Positions 13,601 to 25,245 of a stretch of 64,000 nt of DNA are shown in pieces (the stretch's first letter is position 1; each line of letters begins with the position of its first letter). The translations under genes were made by a program, and so were the position numbers. The notes under the pieces were generated by a model, which saw only the letters and a list, made by a program, of their open reading frames with translations, had not been told where the DNA came from and searched no databases. The stretch covers positions 134,001 through 198,000 of the forward strand of contig NW_006281109.1 in NCBI RefSeq assembly GCF_000203795.2, read 5' to 3'. Source of the stretch: Batrachochytrium dendrobatidis JAM81 (Eukaryota > Chytridiomycota > Chytridiomycetes > Rhizophydiales).

Positions 13601-16039
13601 GAGTCACTTTTGGAAGCGGACATGCCATACATGCTACCAATACCTGGAGATACGACAATGCAATTAACCGATGTTCAGAAAATATTACTGATAAAGGTAT
13701 TGCGTGAAGAGAAGCTTGTTTCTACTGCCATTGAGTTTATCAAGAAAAACATGGGCGAAAAGTTTATTGATATACCGCCACTTGATCTTGCCAAAGCATA
13801 CAAGGATACTTCGCCTGCATCTCCACTTATATTTATTCTTTCTACAGGATCGGATCCAGTGTCATCACTTGTGAAATTTGCCAGTTCTCCAAAAGTTGCA
13901 ATGCAAGACAAACTGCACATGATTTCACTTGGTCAAGGGCAAGGTCCTATTGCTGAAGAATTGGTAAAGCGAGCCATGATTAGTGGCGATTGGGTGTTTT
14001 TGCAAAACTGTCATTTGGCCGCATCATGGATGAATAGTCTCGAGTCGCTTGTCAAAGAATTTGGGCTTCCTGAAGTTGAAATAAACCCAACATTTCGACT
14101 CATTCTCTCGTCCATGCCGTCCAAAGTTTTCCCCGTTGCTGTTCTTCAGGATGGTGTCAAGGTTACCAATGAGCCCCCAAAAGGCTTGCGAGCTAATCTG
14201 GCGCGTAGTTTTGCTGACGTGTCTCGAGATTTGTTTGACGACCATCCACCACAGGGTGTCAAGTTTCGCAAACTTTTGTTTGGCATATGTTTTTTTAACG
14301 CTGTCATTCATGAACGAAAGAAATTTGGTGCGCTGGGATGGAACATTATGTATGACTGGAGCAACTCTGATTTAGAAGTATCCATTACGATTTTGCGAAA
14401 TATGTTGCAAGAATACAAGACAATACAATGGGATGCATTGCTCTATCTGACAGGAGAAATCACATTTGGTGGCCGTGTGACTGACGACTGGGACAGACGA
14501 TCACTAAAGTACATTCTACAAAGGTTCTACACACCACAGATTCTTGATGATGTGTATAAATTTTCTTCGTCTGGTATTTACTATGCACCATCAGATGGTG
14601 ATTTAGCATACTTTAAAAGCTATATTGATGGGCTACCATTTACTGAAGAGCCATCTATATTTGGAATGCATGAAAATGCCAACATCAGCTACCAAGTACA
14701 GGAAACCCGGCGATTGATCAAGTCTGTACTAGACGTTCAACCTTGCTTGATGAATGCTGGAAGTGGAAAATCAACCGAAGACATGGTAACAGAAATTGCT
14801 ACAACAATTTTGGACGAGTGGCCTCAAGTTCTGCATATCGAGGTTCCAAACAACCTATCTGCTACTACAAAGTTTTCCGGTGCAGGTGAAGGCAGCGACA
14901 GTTCCATTTCTGAAAAGCTGTTTAAACGTGATGAAAGTGGTCGTATGATTGATTCGCTAAGTACAGTGTTGCTCCAAGAAGCCGCACGGTTCAATAAGCT
15001 CAACAGCTTAATTCGTGCATCTTTGGAAAGTCTTATTAAAGCAGTCAAAGGTTTTATTGTAATGAGTCCTGAACTAGAATTAGTATTTAAAAGCTTATTG
15101 AATAACGAGGTATTTTATATTCAGGAATACTTTGTTGTTTTGCAATGTATATCAACTCAATATTCTGCATCGTGTATCTACTATTTTAGGTTCCTGACGC
15201 GTGGGCTAACCATGCATATCCTTCGCTCAAGACACTTGGTTCATGGGTTAAAGACTTTCACAAAAGAATGGAAATGATTAGAAAATGGGCTACAGAAGGT
15301 CAGCCAAAATGGTTCTGGCTTCCAGGATTCTTTTTTCCTCAAGGTACACTTTTATACAAACAAATCTGATGACCTCGTTGAACAATGTACACTTGCTATA
15401 GTTTAACAATGCATTGTCATATTTTAGGATTTCTTACTGGTGTAATGCAGAACCACGCTAGAAAATATAGTATTCCCATTGACACCCTTATCTTTAATTT
15501 CAAAGTCAACGACTTTGATGAAAACGATCTACAGCTTCAGCATTCTCAACCACCTTTGAGTGTTGAAGAAGAAGGGATATTGGTGAGTGGGCTTTTTGTT
15601 GAAGGCGCAAGATGGGACAAGGAAAAGCGGTTACTTCAAGACTCGTTTGCAATGGAAATGTATTCTGTAAGTTTTCGGTTTATCTATTCTGCATATCATG
15701 TATTTATAGATTGGCATGGTGCTAAGACATGCTGTATAAACACAGGCTATGCCATTGATTTGGTTCCTGCCATCACAAACTGCTCCATCAAAGGACAAGG
15801 CATATATTTGCCCACTATACAAGACATCAGCACGCGCAGGAACACTATCAACCACAGGTCATTCGACCAATTTTGTGGTGACTATTTTCCTTCCATCAGA
15901 CAAGCCATCAGATTATTGGGTAGCAAAGGGCGTTGCTCTTTTGGTAAGTTTCTGCTTGTTTTACCAAACTCGCTCAATTATAAAACTAACACATACCGAC
16001 TTGTTTGTATCATTTATTCAGTGTCAACTCAACGAATAG
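1671..16039 (+). CDS. Inner-arm axonemal dynein heavy chain (DNAH1/3/6/7/12 group)
   Basis: Eight exons: 1671-2183, 2363-3091, 3204-7593, 7692-15109, 15190-15343, 15428-15666, 15746-15943 and 16022-16039. They give about 4,552 residues, full length for the family. The tail motif GEFTPLQQW (exon 3) is typical of single-headed inner-arm dyneins. Six AAA modules follow: AAA1 Walker A GPAGTGKT near residue 1876 and Walker [12 protein letters not shown]2 GPTGGGKT near 2155; AAA3 GNTGVGKS near 2499; AAA4 GVGGTGKQ near 2851; then the coiled-coil stalk with microtubule-binding tip (about 3090-3380), AAA5 and AAA6. The C-terminal domain ends in ALLCQLNE. The protein should drive sliding of axonemal doublets in the zoospore flagellum. 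The start (MM at 1671/1674) is the least certain boundary, and exon 2 could begin at 2363 or 2366. The stop lies 16 bp from the stop of the convergent next gene. Confidence 0.93.
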
Positions 16040-16055
16040 TCTCATAAACCAACCA

Positions 16056-19000
16056 CTAGCCATTATTCAATATATAATTCCATGGACTGGGAGTTGCACA
16101 ATTCAACTGTTTGGTATCAAAAATATCATCCGAGCTATTGGTACTTGGGTCTATCAATAAACTATTTGTTAGCATAGTCGTATTAGCGTGTTTTTGATCC
16201 ATTTGAGGTGGAGTCTTTGGGTGTGTGGTTTTGGTAATCGGATGGGAATGTTTATATATTATGTTGGATTGACAAAGCGTATCAATGTCGGTATTCTTGC
16301 TTTTAATCGATTTACCAAGTAATGGATAGCTGGTGGCTCTATGACTAAAATGGACAAAGGTGCTCATGGCTGAATCTAAATTGGTTTGTAGATTTTCTGC
16401 AGATTTACTGTGTTGACGTGTATCATTGCCTGATTCAGTTGTATGGTTCGTTGTATTAGATATTTTTGGAAAGTGAGACTGAGGCAGTATTGACAATTCT
16501 TTCAATCGTCCACTGGTTTGTCGTTCAGCCTGCATTTCCCGTCGATGTTGTTGTGTCATGAGAATATAGTTGGATATCCGTTGCGAAACAACGCTAGCCA
16601 AAACTTCTGGTGGTATAGGGTTGCCAGAAGATAAGTCTGCTTGTGTGTTTTGTCGTGATTTAGACTTGTTTTTGGTACCTGCTGTTGTCCAAACAATCTC
16701 CAATGATCTTTTTTTTTGACGAGATTGCAGGACACGAGCATGAGTTGCGCAAATGGGAACTACTGAGCCATCATCTGGCAATCTTTTTGTCAAAACATCA
16801 TTTTGAGTAAGAAATGGGAGTGCACTCGAAGAAGGCAATCGTAAACCTTGATTGCGCTCAAAAGTCAAAATATGAGATGGTATGCGAGCAGGTGACAACT
16901 CGATTGCAATCTCCAAGGGTTTTATAGAACATTTGGGCTGATTGATTTTATGCTTATCTGCTACATTTCTCTGCCTATTACAATGTTCACATGTACTACA
17001 GTCCTGCTGATATGAACTCTTTAGCCTGTCCGTCAATTTTTCAAACGTGGCATTAGCAAAAGTAGACTTGGTTGGTGGTTGATTGACAGTCAATAGTAGT
17101 TCCTGAAAATGTACAGCTGGTGGGAGAATGTGATTTTTTGGTTGATCCTCATAGAGGTTTCGAGTAGTTGGTCGTTTAGATTTACAAAAAGTGGCTTCTT
17201 TTAGTTCTGCACTGTTGGTTTGATCTGACAATACTATACTTTGATTCCCCCTCAAACACTGAGTTTTTAGATTAGTTACTATCGATGTTTTTGGTCTATC
17301 TTTAGAAACATTAATCTGTCCTAGAATGTATGGAGTATGGTGTGTGGCATGATGGGTTTGATTTGGAGCAACAGTTATTTTAGTATGCTCTCTAGCGCGA
17401 TGTGTGTTGAATGATTCAGCCAATGGATCTGCTACAACGTTTAAAGTTATGGCTGGCTTTTCACTGTCATTATGTCCATCTATAATGTCAACAATCCAAT
17501 TCAAAAGTCATCAATCAGCAAACAGCAAACCAAAAGCAATGCATTCCAAGCGAAAAATATCACACACCTTTATCCAACCTGTCTTTAATGGAATCAACAC
17601 ATTCAACTGGATATGTATTCTGTTTTGATGCATGTATAATTCGCGAAGCCCTTTCATTCAAGTTATTCACATTGAAACTGCGTGCCAAATTCAACAAAGC
17701 TGCACCAGATCGATTAGGTTTAACAGCTGATCGGTTAGGTTTAATTCTTTTTGTTTCTTGATTAAGCAAATCAAGTTGCAATTGAGACATTCGACTTGTT
17801 TTGGCTAAAGGAAGTCGTGAAAATGCCGATGTTACACGCAATTTGAGCACACGTTTTTGACAAGTACTGTTTTGTTTTTTGCCTCGAGGGTGATTATGAA
17901 AATTTGTGTTGGAAGTCGAGGTTGTTGGATCTGATTGAATTGATGCAACTTTCTTGTTTAAAGTGTTTAATTTAAGTAGCTGGATATCTATTTGATTGAG
18001 CTCCTTGGGTGGATTTGAAATTGAATCTGGCTGTTGTGGAAGGATTGCGGTCAATGGACGTGTAGTATCATGTTGAAACGCATCAGTTTTTCTACATCTC
18101 CAAACATTACGAACAAATGGAGTACTAAGACGAGTAAATGCTGTGCTGTCCAACGTTTCAACTCCAATATCCGTAAACTGTTCATGATGAGCTAATGGTG
18201 GTGCCCTTGGTCGCGGTGGTGCTAATGGGTACATGACAAGCTTAAGTTTATGTGTCTTGAGTTTTGGTAGAGTTGCCGTAGGGATACTTTCAGCTATTTC
18301 TTGTCTGTGTGATTCTACCCCGATTTCAGATGCGTCAGTAGTGTTTTCATTATTGAGCGTTATTACATCAACTTGATCTGTAAATGTGACTTGTGATGGT
18401 ATCCCCAACTCGGTGGTTGATTTTGTGCACTCATCATTTAGATTTAGCTTGGAATTAGATACAGAATCATTAATGGGCACCCACTGCTCCGCGTATTCAG
18501 CTACATTATTTACTGTAATATCTAGATCCGTCTTGGACAATGCTAGAGCAGCAACTGAGGAATCGCTGCATGAATTGTTAAAATGATACTCCGAAGATGC
18601 ATCCGATTCAATCTCATCTGCAAACAGATCCGTTTGATCACTTCCACCACCATAATATGGACCCAAGTCATCTGCCCAGGGCACAGTTTGATATTTCTCA
18701 TTGTCCCCAGTTGTCACTGGTCGACTTTTCGGTTTACGTCTTGCACTACCCGATTTACTGATTGTGTAATTCTTGATCAACTCGATGCTTTGCTCGTCAA
18801 AATCTTTGTCATTGTCGCTATAGTTGCTGGACAACTTTAGGTCTGGTAAAGAATCTGTATCGGTTTTAGTAGTAGCTTTTGGTTTTTTAAGGCGATTTTT
18901 GCTGATTGCACTCGAGGGAACCAAAGTGACTGTGAGCCTATCGTGTCTGGCTGGATTAGACAGCTCTGATGCCGAGACAGTATCATTTATGGGATCATTC

Positions 19001-19176
19001 TTTTTCCTTTTCTGTTTCTTGGGTTTGGATTTGGACTTTTTTGGTTTTGATTCTATGGGTGGTTTTTGTATAGATGTATGATTTGGGGTACGTGGTTTCT
19101 TGGGTGTTGCTGTAGATATGAATGATGAGTCCTTTATGGGATTGACTTTAGATGGTGTTGTACGTGTATTGACCAT
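16056..19176 (-). CDS. Unrecognised large Ser/Thr-rich basic protein
   Basis: Two exons, 19176-17568 and 17479-16056 on the reverse strand, are joined across an 88-bp intron (gtgtgtg...tag, phase 1). They give about 1,010 residues. I recognise no domain. The N-terminal 60 residues hold a Lys-rich cluster (KKSKSKPKKQKRKK) that could be a nuclear localisation signal. The middle is acidic and Ser/Asp rich, with a Pro/Arg stretch (APPRPRAPP). The C-terminal half is Ser/Thr/Gln/His rich with two Cys pairs (CEHC type and CSTC) near its start. There is no signal peptide or membrane segment. It is convergent with the dynein gene and divergent from the IQ-motif gene across 182 bp. Its length and the clean intron argue for a real gene. 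The function is unknown. Confidence 0.7.
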
Positions 19177-19358
19177 ACCCGCCTAATGATTCCAATAGCC
19201 AAGTATACTGTGCAAACTCTGCGATGGCTATATTTCACAGCTACCAGCTATAGCTACTGATAAAACAGCAAGACAGACAACAAATCTAGAAACACGCTTT
19301 TGCTGAAAAGGACAAAATAAACTTTTTGTGTTCTTGGAAACAAATATCGGCTCTTTAC
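19177..19358. promoter_or_regulatory. Divergent intergenic region between two unrecognised genes
   Basis: These 182 bp separate the start codons of the reverse-strand Ser/Thr-rich gene and the forward-strand IQ-motif gene, so they must contain both promoters. The sequence is mixed, with an inverted short motif AGCTACCAGCTATAGCTA at about 19238-19256. No TATA box could be assigned with confidence. Confidence 0.45.
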
Positions 19359-22300
19359 ATGGCTAGGACTCAGCATAATCAAACAAGTCATGGCTATCAT
19401 TTACAAAAAAAATCGACGTATGTTGGAAATATATCAATTCATCACCCAACTGTCAAACTCCAATCTCAAAAACAGCACGACCAAATCCACCACTCACCAA
19501 AAAAATCTACAACACTGTCACAAATGCAAGCCAAACCCGCCCATTCATTGCATCTTGCTGCTACAAAAAAAAGTTTGAAGCATGTCTGGCATTCTTTAGA
19601 CACTAAAAAACAGCTGCATGAGTTTCGGAGTATTGAAGGGATAAAAAAGTTTGATTATGAGCCCGTATTGGACGATGCAGAATGCACGGAATGTGAAAGC
19701 ACGGATACTACCGAATCTGATTGTGACTTGCAAGCAGACTCGTTTGAAAGCCCTGACCGTAAGCTAGCAGGGACTGTCAGCTGTGATCACTTTGAGTCTA
19801 TATCTCGCCATGACAGTGAATTGTTGACAGATATGTATGCAACGTCTGAAGCGACCAAAGTGGATATACATCCGCATAATGAGACTGAACAGACAGAATG
19901 TGATGATCATAGCGCGTCTAATCCATCATGCTTACATTTTCCACTCGTACTTGGCACCAGAGGGAAAGTATTGACTCAGAGTCAGTCTGGAATCAAATTG
20001 AAGTTTTTAAATCAAGCTCTTTGTAAAGGTAAATCGGTTAAAATTTGTGCTGGAATAGATGGGAGTACTATTTTATTCAAACTGTATTGGTGTATTTGTA
20101 GAGAAAAAAGTTCGAGATTTCAAGCCAATTGAAAAGCAAGTTGACCATATCCAAAAATGCTCGACAGAACCAGAAACATTGGCACAAAAGCTTTACACTC
20201 CTAGCGTTTCTTGCCAATCTCCCCTTGACTCGAACATATTTTTCCAAGTATTTCCAGACCACAATACAACATCAACCCAAATTTCTCGTGGACAGTTGGA
20301 TACTCCCATTGTGTACACTACAAATCCCATTTCAGACTTTGATCCCTATAACCAAATATCGAGTGACTCAAAAAACTACCGGCTTACTTATTTGGAGCAT
20401 ATAAATGATGCACCTAGATCGCTATCCAAACCTACCAGCACAACTCAGCTATTTCAAACTCCAATTGAAACTCAAACACAAGATCGCAACATCAAGATGC
20501 GCCAAATAAACCGTGGCGACGTTCCAAACCCATTTCAAATTCAAAAATACACATTGTCTGACAAGGCTTCCAACACATTGAATGTAATGTCTAGACCTAT
20601 ATCTCAGTTTGATTCAATCTCACATACATTGCAAAAAAATACAATCTCGCTTCAAAAAGCTAAACTTTCAAAACGACTCTATCCAACAAAATCATCTACA
20701 CTTCCAATAGATACAACTCAAGCCCCAGGCACTCAGTTACTCAATCCATTTATTCTTCACAAAATGCATCAGATGCGTTTACATGCACCAACCTATAAAT
20801 ATAAAAACTTTCAATGCAAAAGAAACGCGGATCATTGTAAATTGCTTGGAATCGTGATAACGTCAGCTCATGACAAAGATATCAGTGAAATTTACGGAAA
20901 TGACATTGCAAGTGCAGTTGAAAGAGAGCATATGCTTGACATGATGAAGCGTATGTATGAAGAGTCGCTACCACAACAATCAGATGCTCTTGAAACAGAT
21001 ACCCAGATGCTGCACAAGAGTTTGGTGGATATAGACGAGTCAGTGACACGATCACAAGGATTGTCAAATTGCTCATCTAAATCTTTCGAGATTGGACAAC
21101 TAAGCAAATCAAAAGATCGGCCTGTGCTTAAAACCACAGTTGCTACCGTACATAATACATACAAGACAGCGACTACACTACCAATCACCCTTCAACAGCT
21201 TCAAACAAAACCGTTTACTGCAAAAGCAACATACAATGTTCGGAACATCATGACACGCTATGGTTCCAACGTTTCAGTTACAATTGACGGGGCAGATAGA
21301 GGGAGAGATAAGTTCCAAGCATCTAAAAAACTGGTAAAGAAAATAAGAGCCAACTCTGAATCGTCAAAACCTTTGTGTTGTCCAGCAATCAAGGAAATTA
21401 AAACTGGATTATCAGAAATTGCTCAGTCAACTCCTTCGATGTGCATGCAAAGTTCCACTATAAAAACGGTTCTTGAGAAAGATGAACGCGTACCATGTCT
21501 TCACAAGCCTGCATCTTCTGAACCATCAGATGAATCAAGTCGATTGTCAGTAAAATCTGCCTTGTCCACGTCACCACATTGTTTATATGATAAACCAATC
21601 CACAATCCCAGTACTTTTATTCCATGCCATCACATCAGCCATTCATCAACTGAAAAACTTGCAGCAGTCCATAATAGGACACCATGCAAAACATCATACA
21701 CATTTAACCACAAACAATCTATTCTTTTAAATATGAATCTAGCATCATCTCTTGAAAACAAAGAAACAAAACCTTTTTGTTCTGAATCTTCCTACCGACC
21801 CATTCAAAAACAAAAACCGCACTTTTCCAAACTGCATTTTAAGCAGTTTACACCTCTGGGTGCTGTAAAGGCCATTCAACCTAAAACCGAGTACAATTTA
21901 CCTCGACTACAGATGAATTCACATTGTGTGCATATAGATCTTGCAAAAAAGCATGATCTGGGTACGCAAGCTTTTAAAAAAACAAGCCCGATTGTACATT
22001 GTGGGATAATATCATCAGCATGTGAGCCACACCTTTCACCCATGAATTTAAAGGTAAATCCAATATGTGATAATAGCTAAAACGTGTTGGTAAACCTTTT
22101 ACAATTTTGAAGTCTAATCCCATTCTAATTGGTTTTGATAGCATGAAACCAAAAGATTAGAGTCAGATGCAAGTAATGGGATCAGCAATGTAGACGAGGC
22201 AAACCCTAGTCCAGTAGTACACAACAACAAAACTTTGAAATTGCCTGCATGGATGCATTCTGCGATTGAAGGATTCCAATATGTAGATCAATGCATTTTA

Positions 22301-23394
22301 AAAATTCAAAGGTAAAAGATTACTTGATGTTAAATCTAGATATTTCAAACTTTACTCAACATACTCAATCAAAAATTATATGGATTGTTGGATGTGTGTT
22401 AGGTTTTGGAAGATTAGACTGTATTGTCGTAATTTCCACTTGCGTATCTTGTCAGTTATTCTTATTCAACGCCATGTGCGTTTTTTGAGAATACGCCGAA
22501 AATGTGTCGAGATGATTAAATTGGTAAGCGACTGGAGATTTTGGAATCTATGAGTGTGGGTTTTACACTAAACAATGTGCCCATCATGAATTAAATTGAT
22601 ATGCACGCATGGATGGAGGATTGCATGATGTACACTAATGTATATTATTGAACTACAACATATTTTAGAAACAAGCCAATTCCATTTTGGATAAATCATT
22701 ATTTCGGAATCGAATCCATGAGCTTGACGATGCCTTGAGAGTATCCAAACAGAATATTGGCGATAGATACTACAACTCGACGCCTTCAGCTGGAACCATT
22801 CAAAACCCATCCAAACGCATGTTGTTTGTCAATACACGAGAGATATTTAGTCACTATCGTCATTTGCACACAGGCAAGTTGAACACAATGCTATACGAAT
22901 CAGTACCATCGGATCGTGCTATTGTATGGAATCTATATGTGATGCTATGGGATAAAATTCATACACAGTATGGAGTTTTTAAACAAGAGCCAACAATGAA
23001 ATCAGGACAGCAATTCATTCAAGGACAAAAGGGGTCCAAAGTAGCTGATGTATCGCGACATGAATCTAGGATGAAAACACAGACCAGCGAGGTTATTGCA
23101 GAACAGACACCCTTTACAACAGGAGTTGAACAAAACAAAAGTATGACAGGATACAAGTTTCAAGAATGGGATGAGATGACAACACAAACTAGACAAAGTA
23201 GTTTTATAGAACAAAAGAGAGAATTGATGGCAGCAGCAATGAAGAATACACGCAGATACACGCCAGAGAAAGTGATAGAACTTGTTTTTGAGTGGAAAGC
23301 AGGAATGATTCCTACGCAATATCGACACTGGAAGAGAAATCCAAGACATGGAACGCAGTCGATTCGAGAACGCAGAGCGTCGCTGTTTGCTTGA
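19359..23394 (+). CDS. Large unrecognised protein with IQ-like motifs
   Basis: Five exons, 19359-20028, 20102-22053, 22142-22311, 22403-22523 and 22669-23394, give about 1,212 residues. All junctions keep frame. The start is the first ATG in the frame. The first 900 residues are low complexity, rich in Ser, Thr, Gln, His and Lys. Exons 3 and 4 encode a basic amphipathic run with IQ-like spacing (ILKIQRFWKIRLYCR, then VILIQRHVRFLRIRRK), which suggests calmodulin or myosin-light-chain-type binding. A conserved-looking helical C-terminus follows, with aromatic residues around LYVMLWDKIHTQYG and a segment IPTQYRHWKRNP near the stop. The gene lies between the dynein cluster and YPT1, so a flagellar or centriolar role is possible but is inference. 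An alternative frame runs open past the annotated stop (see findings). Confidence 0.72.
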
Positions 23395-23447
23395 ATCAAA
23401 AGCCAGACGCGCGTTGCTGCAATTGTTTGTCAACAACTTTACAAGTC

Positions 23448-24776
23448 ATGAACCCAGAATAGTTGAGTAGAGTGTTGGTCTTGTTGTATGGATTTGATTT
23501 GGTGGGCCATGAAGGAGTAGTTCTATATCTTGTATTACTTTTAGATACGACCTTGTTCTGCCCAGCCCCTGGTTATTCTAAGACAGGGTTATCAATCTAC
23601 TCTAGTCGTCAATGCTATCTGCAGACTATTGACTACTGGGAAAGCCTTGCTAGTTCCTGTACAACCCAATCAGGACTCTTTCCTGTTCATGTGTTGTGTA
23701 AGATGGTTGAATAGAACAAGGGATGTAAATTCCTATACGAATGCAGCCACTATTGCCCATTCCGCTTATTGTTTTCACTACTGCAAGGGTAAACTATACT
23801 GATGGGTCTGCGATGGTTGACAATGGTGTCAGCACACCATTCAGTAGTGTTATCACTATCAAGTGTGATGCTGTCCTTGTGTCATCATCAGATCCATTCT
23901 AATCACCACATCAACCCTTCCTTGATCCCAGTCACCTCTGTGTTCATATCAACCGTCCAATGACTCTCACTTGTCAAGACCATGTCACTCATCTCACTTT
24001 CCTTGTATTAGCGACTATCTCTTCAAGCTACTGCTTATCGGCGACTCGGGTGTCGGAAAGTCTTGTCTTTTGCTTCGTTTTGCTGTAAGTTCTGGACCGT
24101 TTGCTTATTGCATTCGAGCGAATTCATTATGAATTTGTCCAAATGCAATGCTGTCTTGATGCAATGGATGTCTAACACATGTCTCCAACAGGATGATACG
24201 TATACCGAGAGCTACATCAGCACCATCGGAGTAGACTTTAAAATTCGTACTATTGAGCTGGAGGGAAAAACCGTCAAGCTTCAGATTGTAAGTTGCGAAC
24301 CGTTGACGTGGTGCTGTCTGTTGTGCAAATGATTAACACTATTACAGTGGGACACTGCAGGCCAAGAGCGCTTTCGCACCATCACATCATCATACTATCG
24401 TGGAGCACATGGCATTATTGTCGTGTACGATGTTACTGATCAAGAGACATTCAACAATGTCAAACAGTGGCTGCAAGAGATTGACCGGTTTGCGTCTGAA
24501 GGTGTTCATAAACTTCTTGTTGGCAACAAGAGCGATCTGGAAACAAAAAAAGTGGTCGATGCCAAAACTGCTGGTGAGTTTGCTACCCAGCTTGGCATTC
24601 CATTCCTTGAGACATCGGCCAAGAATGCTACCAATGTCGAGCAAGCTTTCCTTACCATGGCAAAGCAGATCAAGGACAAGATGGGTGCTGCTTCGTCTGC
24701 CCAGTCTAACCAAGCCAAGGCTAACATCAAGGTTGGACAAGCTGTTGCACCTCAGCAGAGCAGTGGATGCTGTTGA
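23448..24776 (+). CDS. YPT1: Rab GTPase Ypt1/Rab1
   Basis: Four exons, 23448-23461, 24012-24084, 24192-24287 and 24348-24776, give 203 residues, the usual length. Exon 1 is only 14 nt and encodes MNPEY, the classic Rab1/Ypt1 N-terminus. The frame resumes after a 550-bp intron as [17 protein letters not shown]. Visible motifs are the P-loop GDSGVGKS, switch I with [11 protein letters not shown], switch [13 protein letters not shown], guanine-binding NKSD and ETSAK, and a C-terminal CC for double geranylgeranylation. It controls ER-to-Golgi and early Golgi traffic. The first donor, gttgag, is not the commonest form, but no other splice gives the MNPEY terminus. The start codon is only 53 bp after the stop of the preceding gene, so its promoter must overlap that gene. 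Confidence 0.95.
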
Positions 24777-25245
24777 TTATCAAAAAACAGTGTTGCGTAT
24801 ATGCAACTATAAAAACTTTGAAAATAAGATCTTATTCGAAAGCTTAAGATGACTTTATACTGTCTTGTTTTTGACTTGTTCTTGACTTGTTCTTGACTTG
24901 TCATTCTTGGTTTTTGTAGCATCAAGAGTTGTTTTGCTTGCTTTATTTCACATTCGGTTTTGATTTTTTTGTGTCAAGAGTTGGCCTTTGCAAACCATTT
25001 CGATTCAATAGCTTTTAGCTTTCATCCTTTTCCTTTTACTCCGCTATCTAGTTTCCATACAAAAAATCGTTTCTATTTTTAAATACTTTTGTTTTTTTTT
25101 GTTGGTGATTTCGTGATGGGAACAACGTTGGATGATCAAGTCATCATCAGTTTAAAACAGGATATATACGGTCTAATAGGAGTCTAGGACGCAAGTAGAT
25201 ATACAGACGTCTAACCCTTTTTGGTATAGTGATGCCAAAAAGATA
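24777..25245. other. Convergent 3' intergenic spacer
   Basis: The 3' ends of YPT1 and the striatin gene face each other here. The sequence is T-rich on the forward strand. At about 24869-24901 three direct copies of an 11-bp unit (TTCTTGACTTG) stand in tandem. I see no coding potential. Confidence 0.5.
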
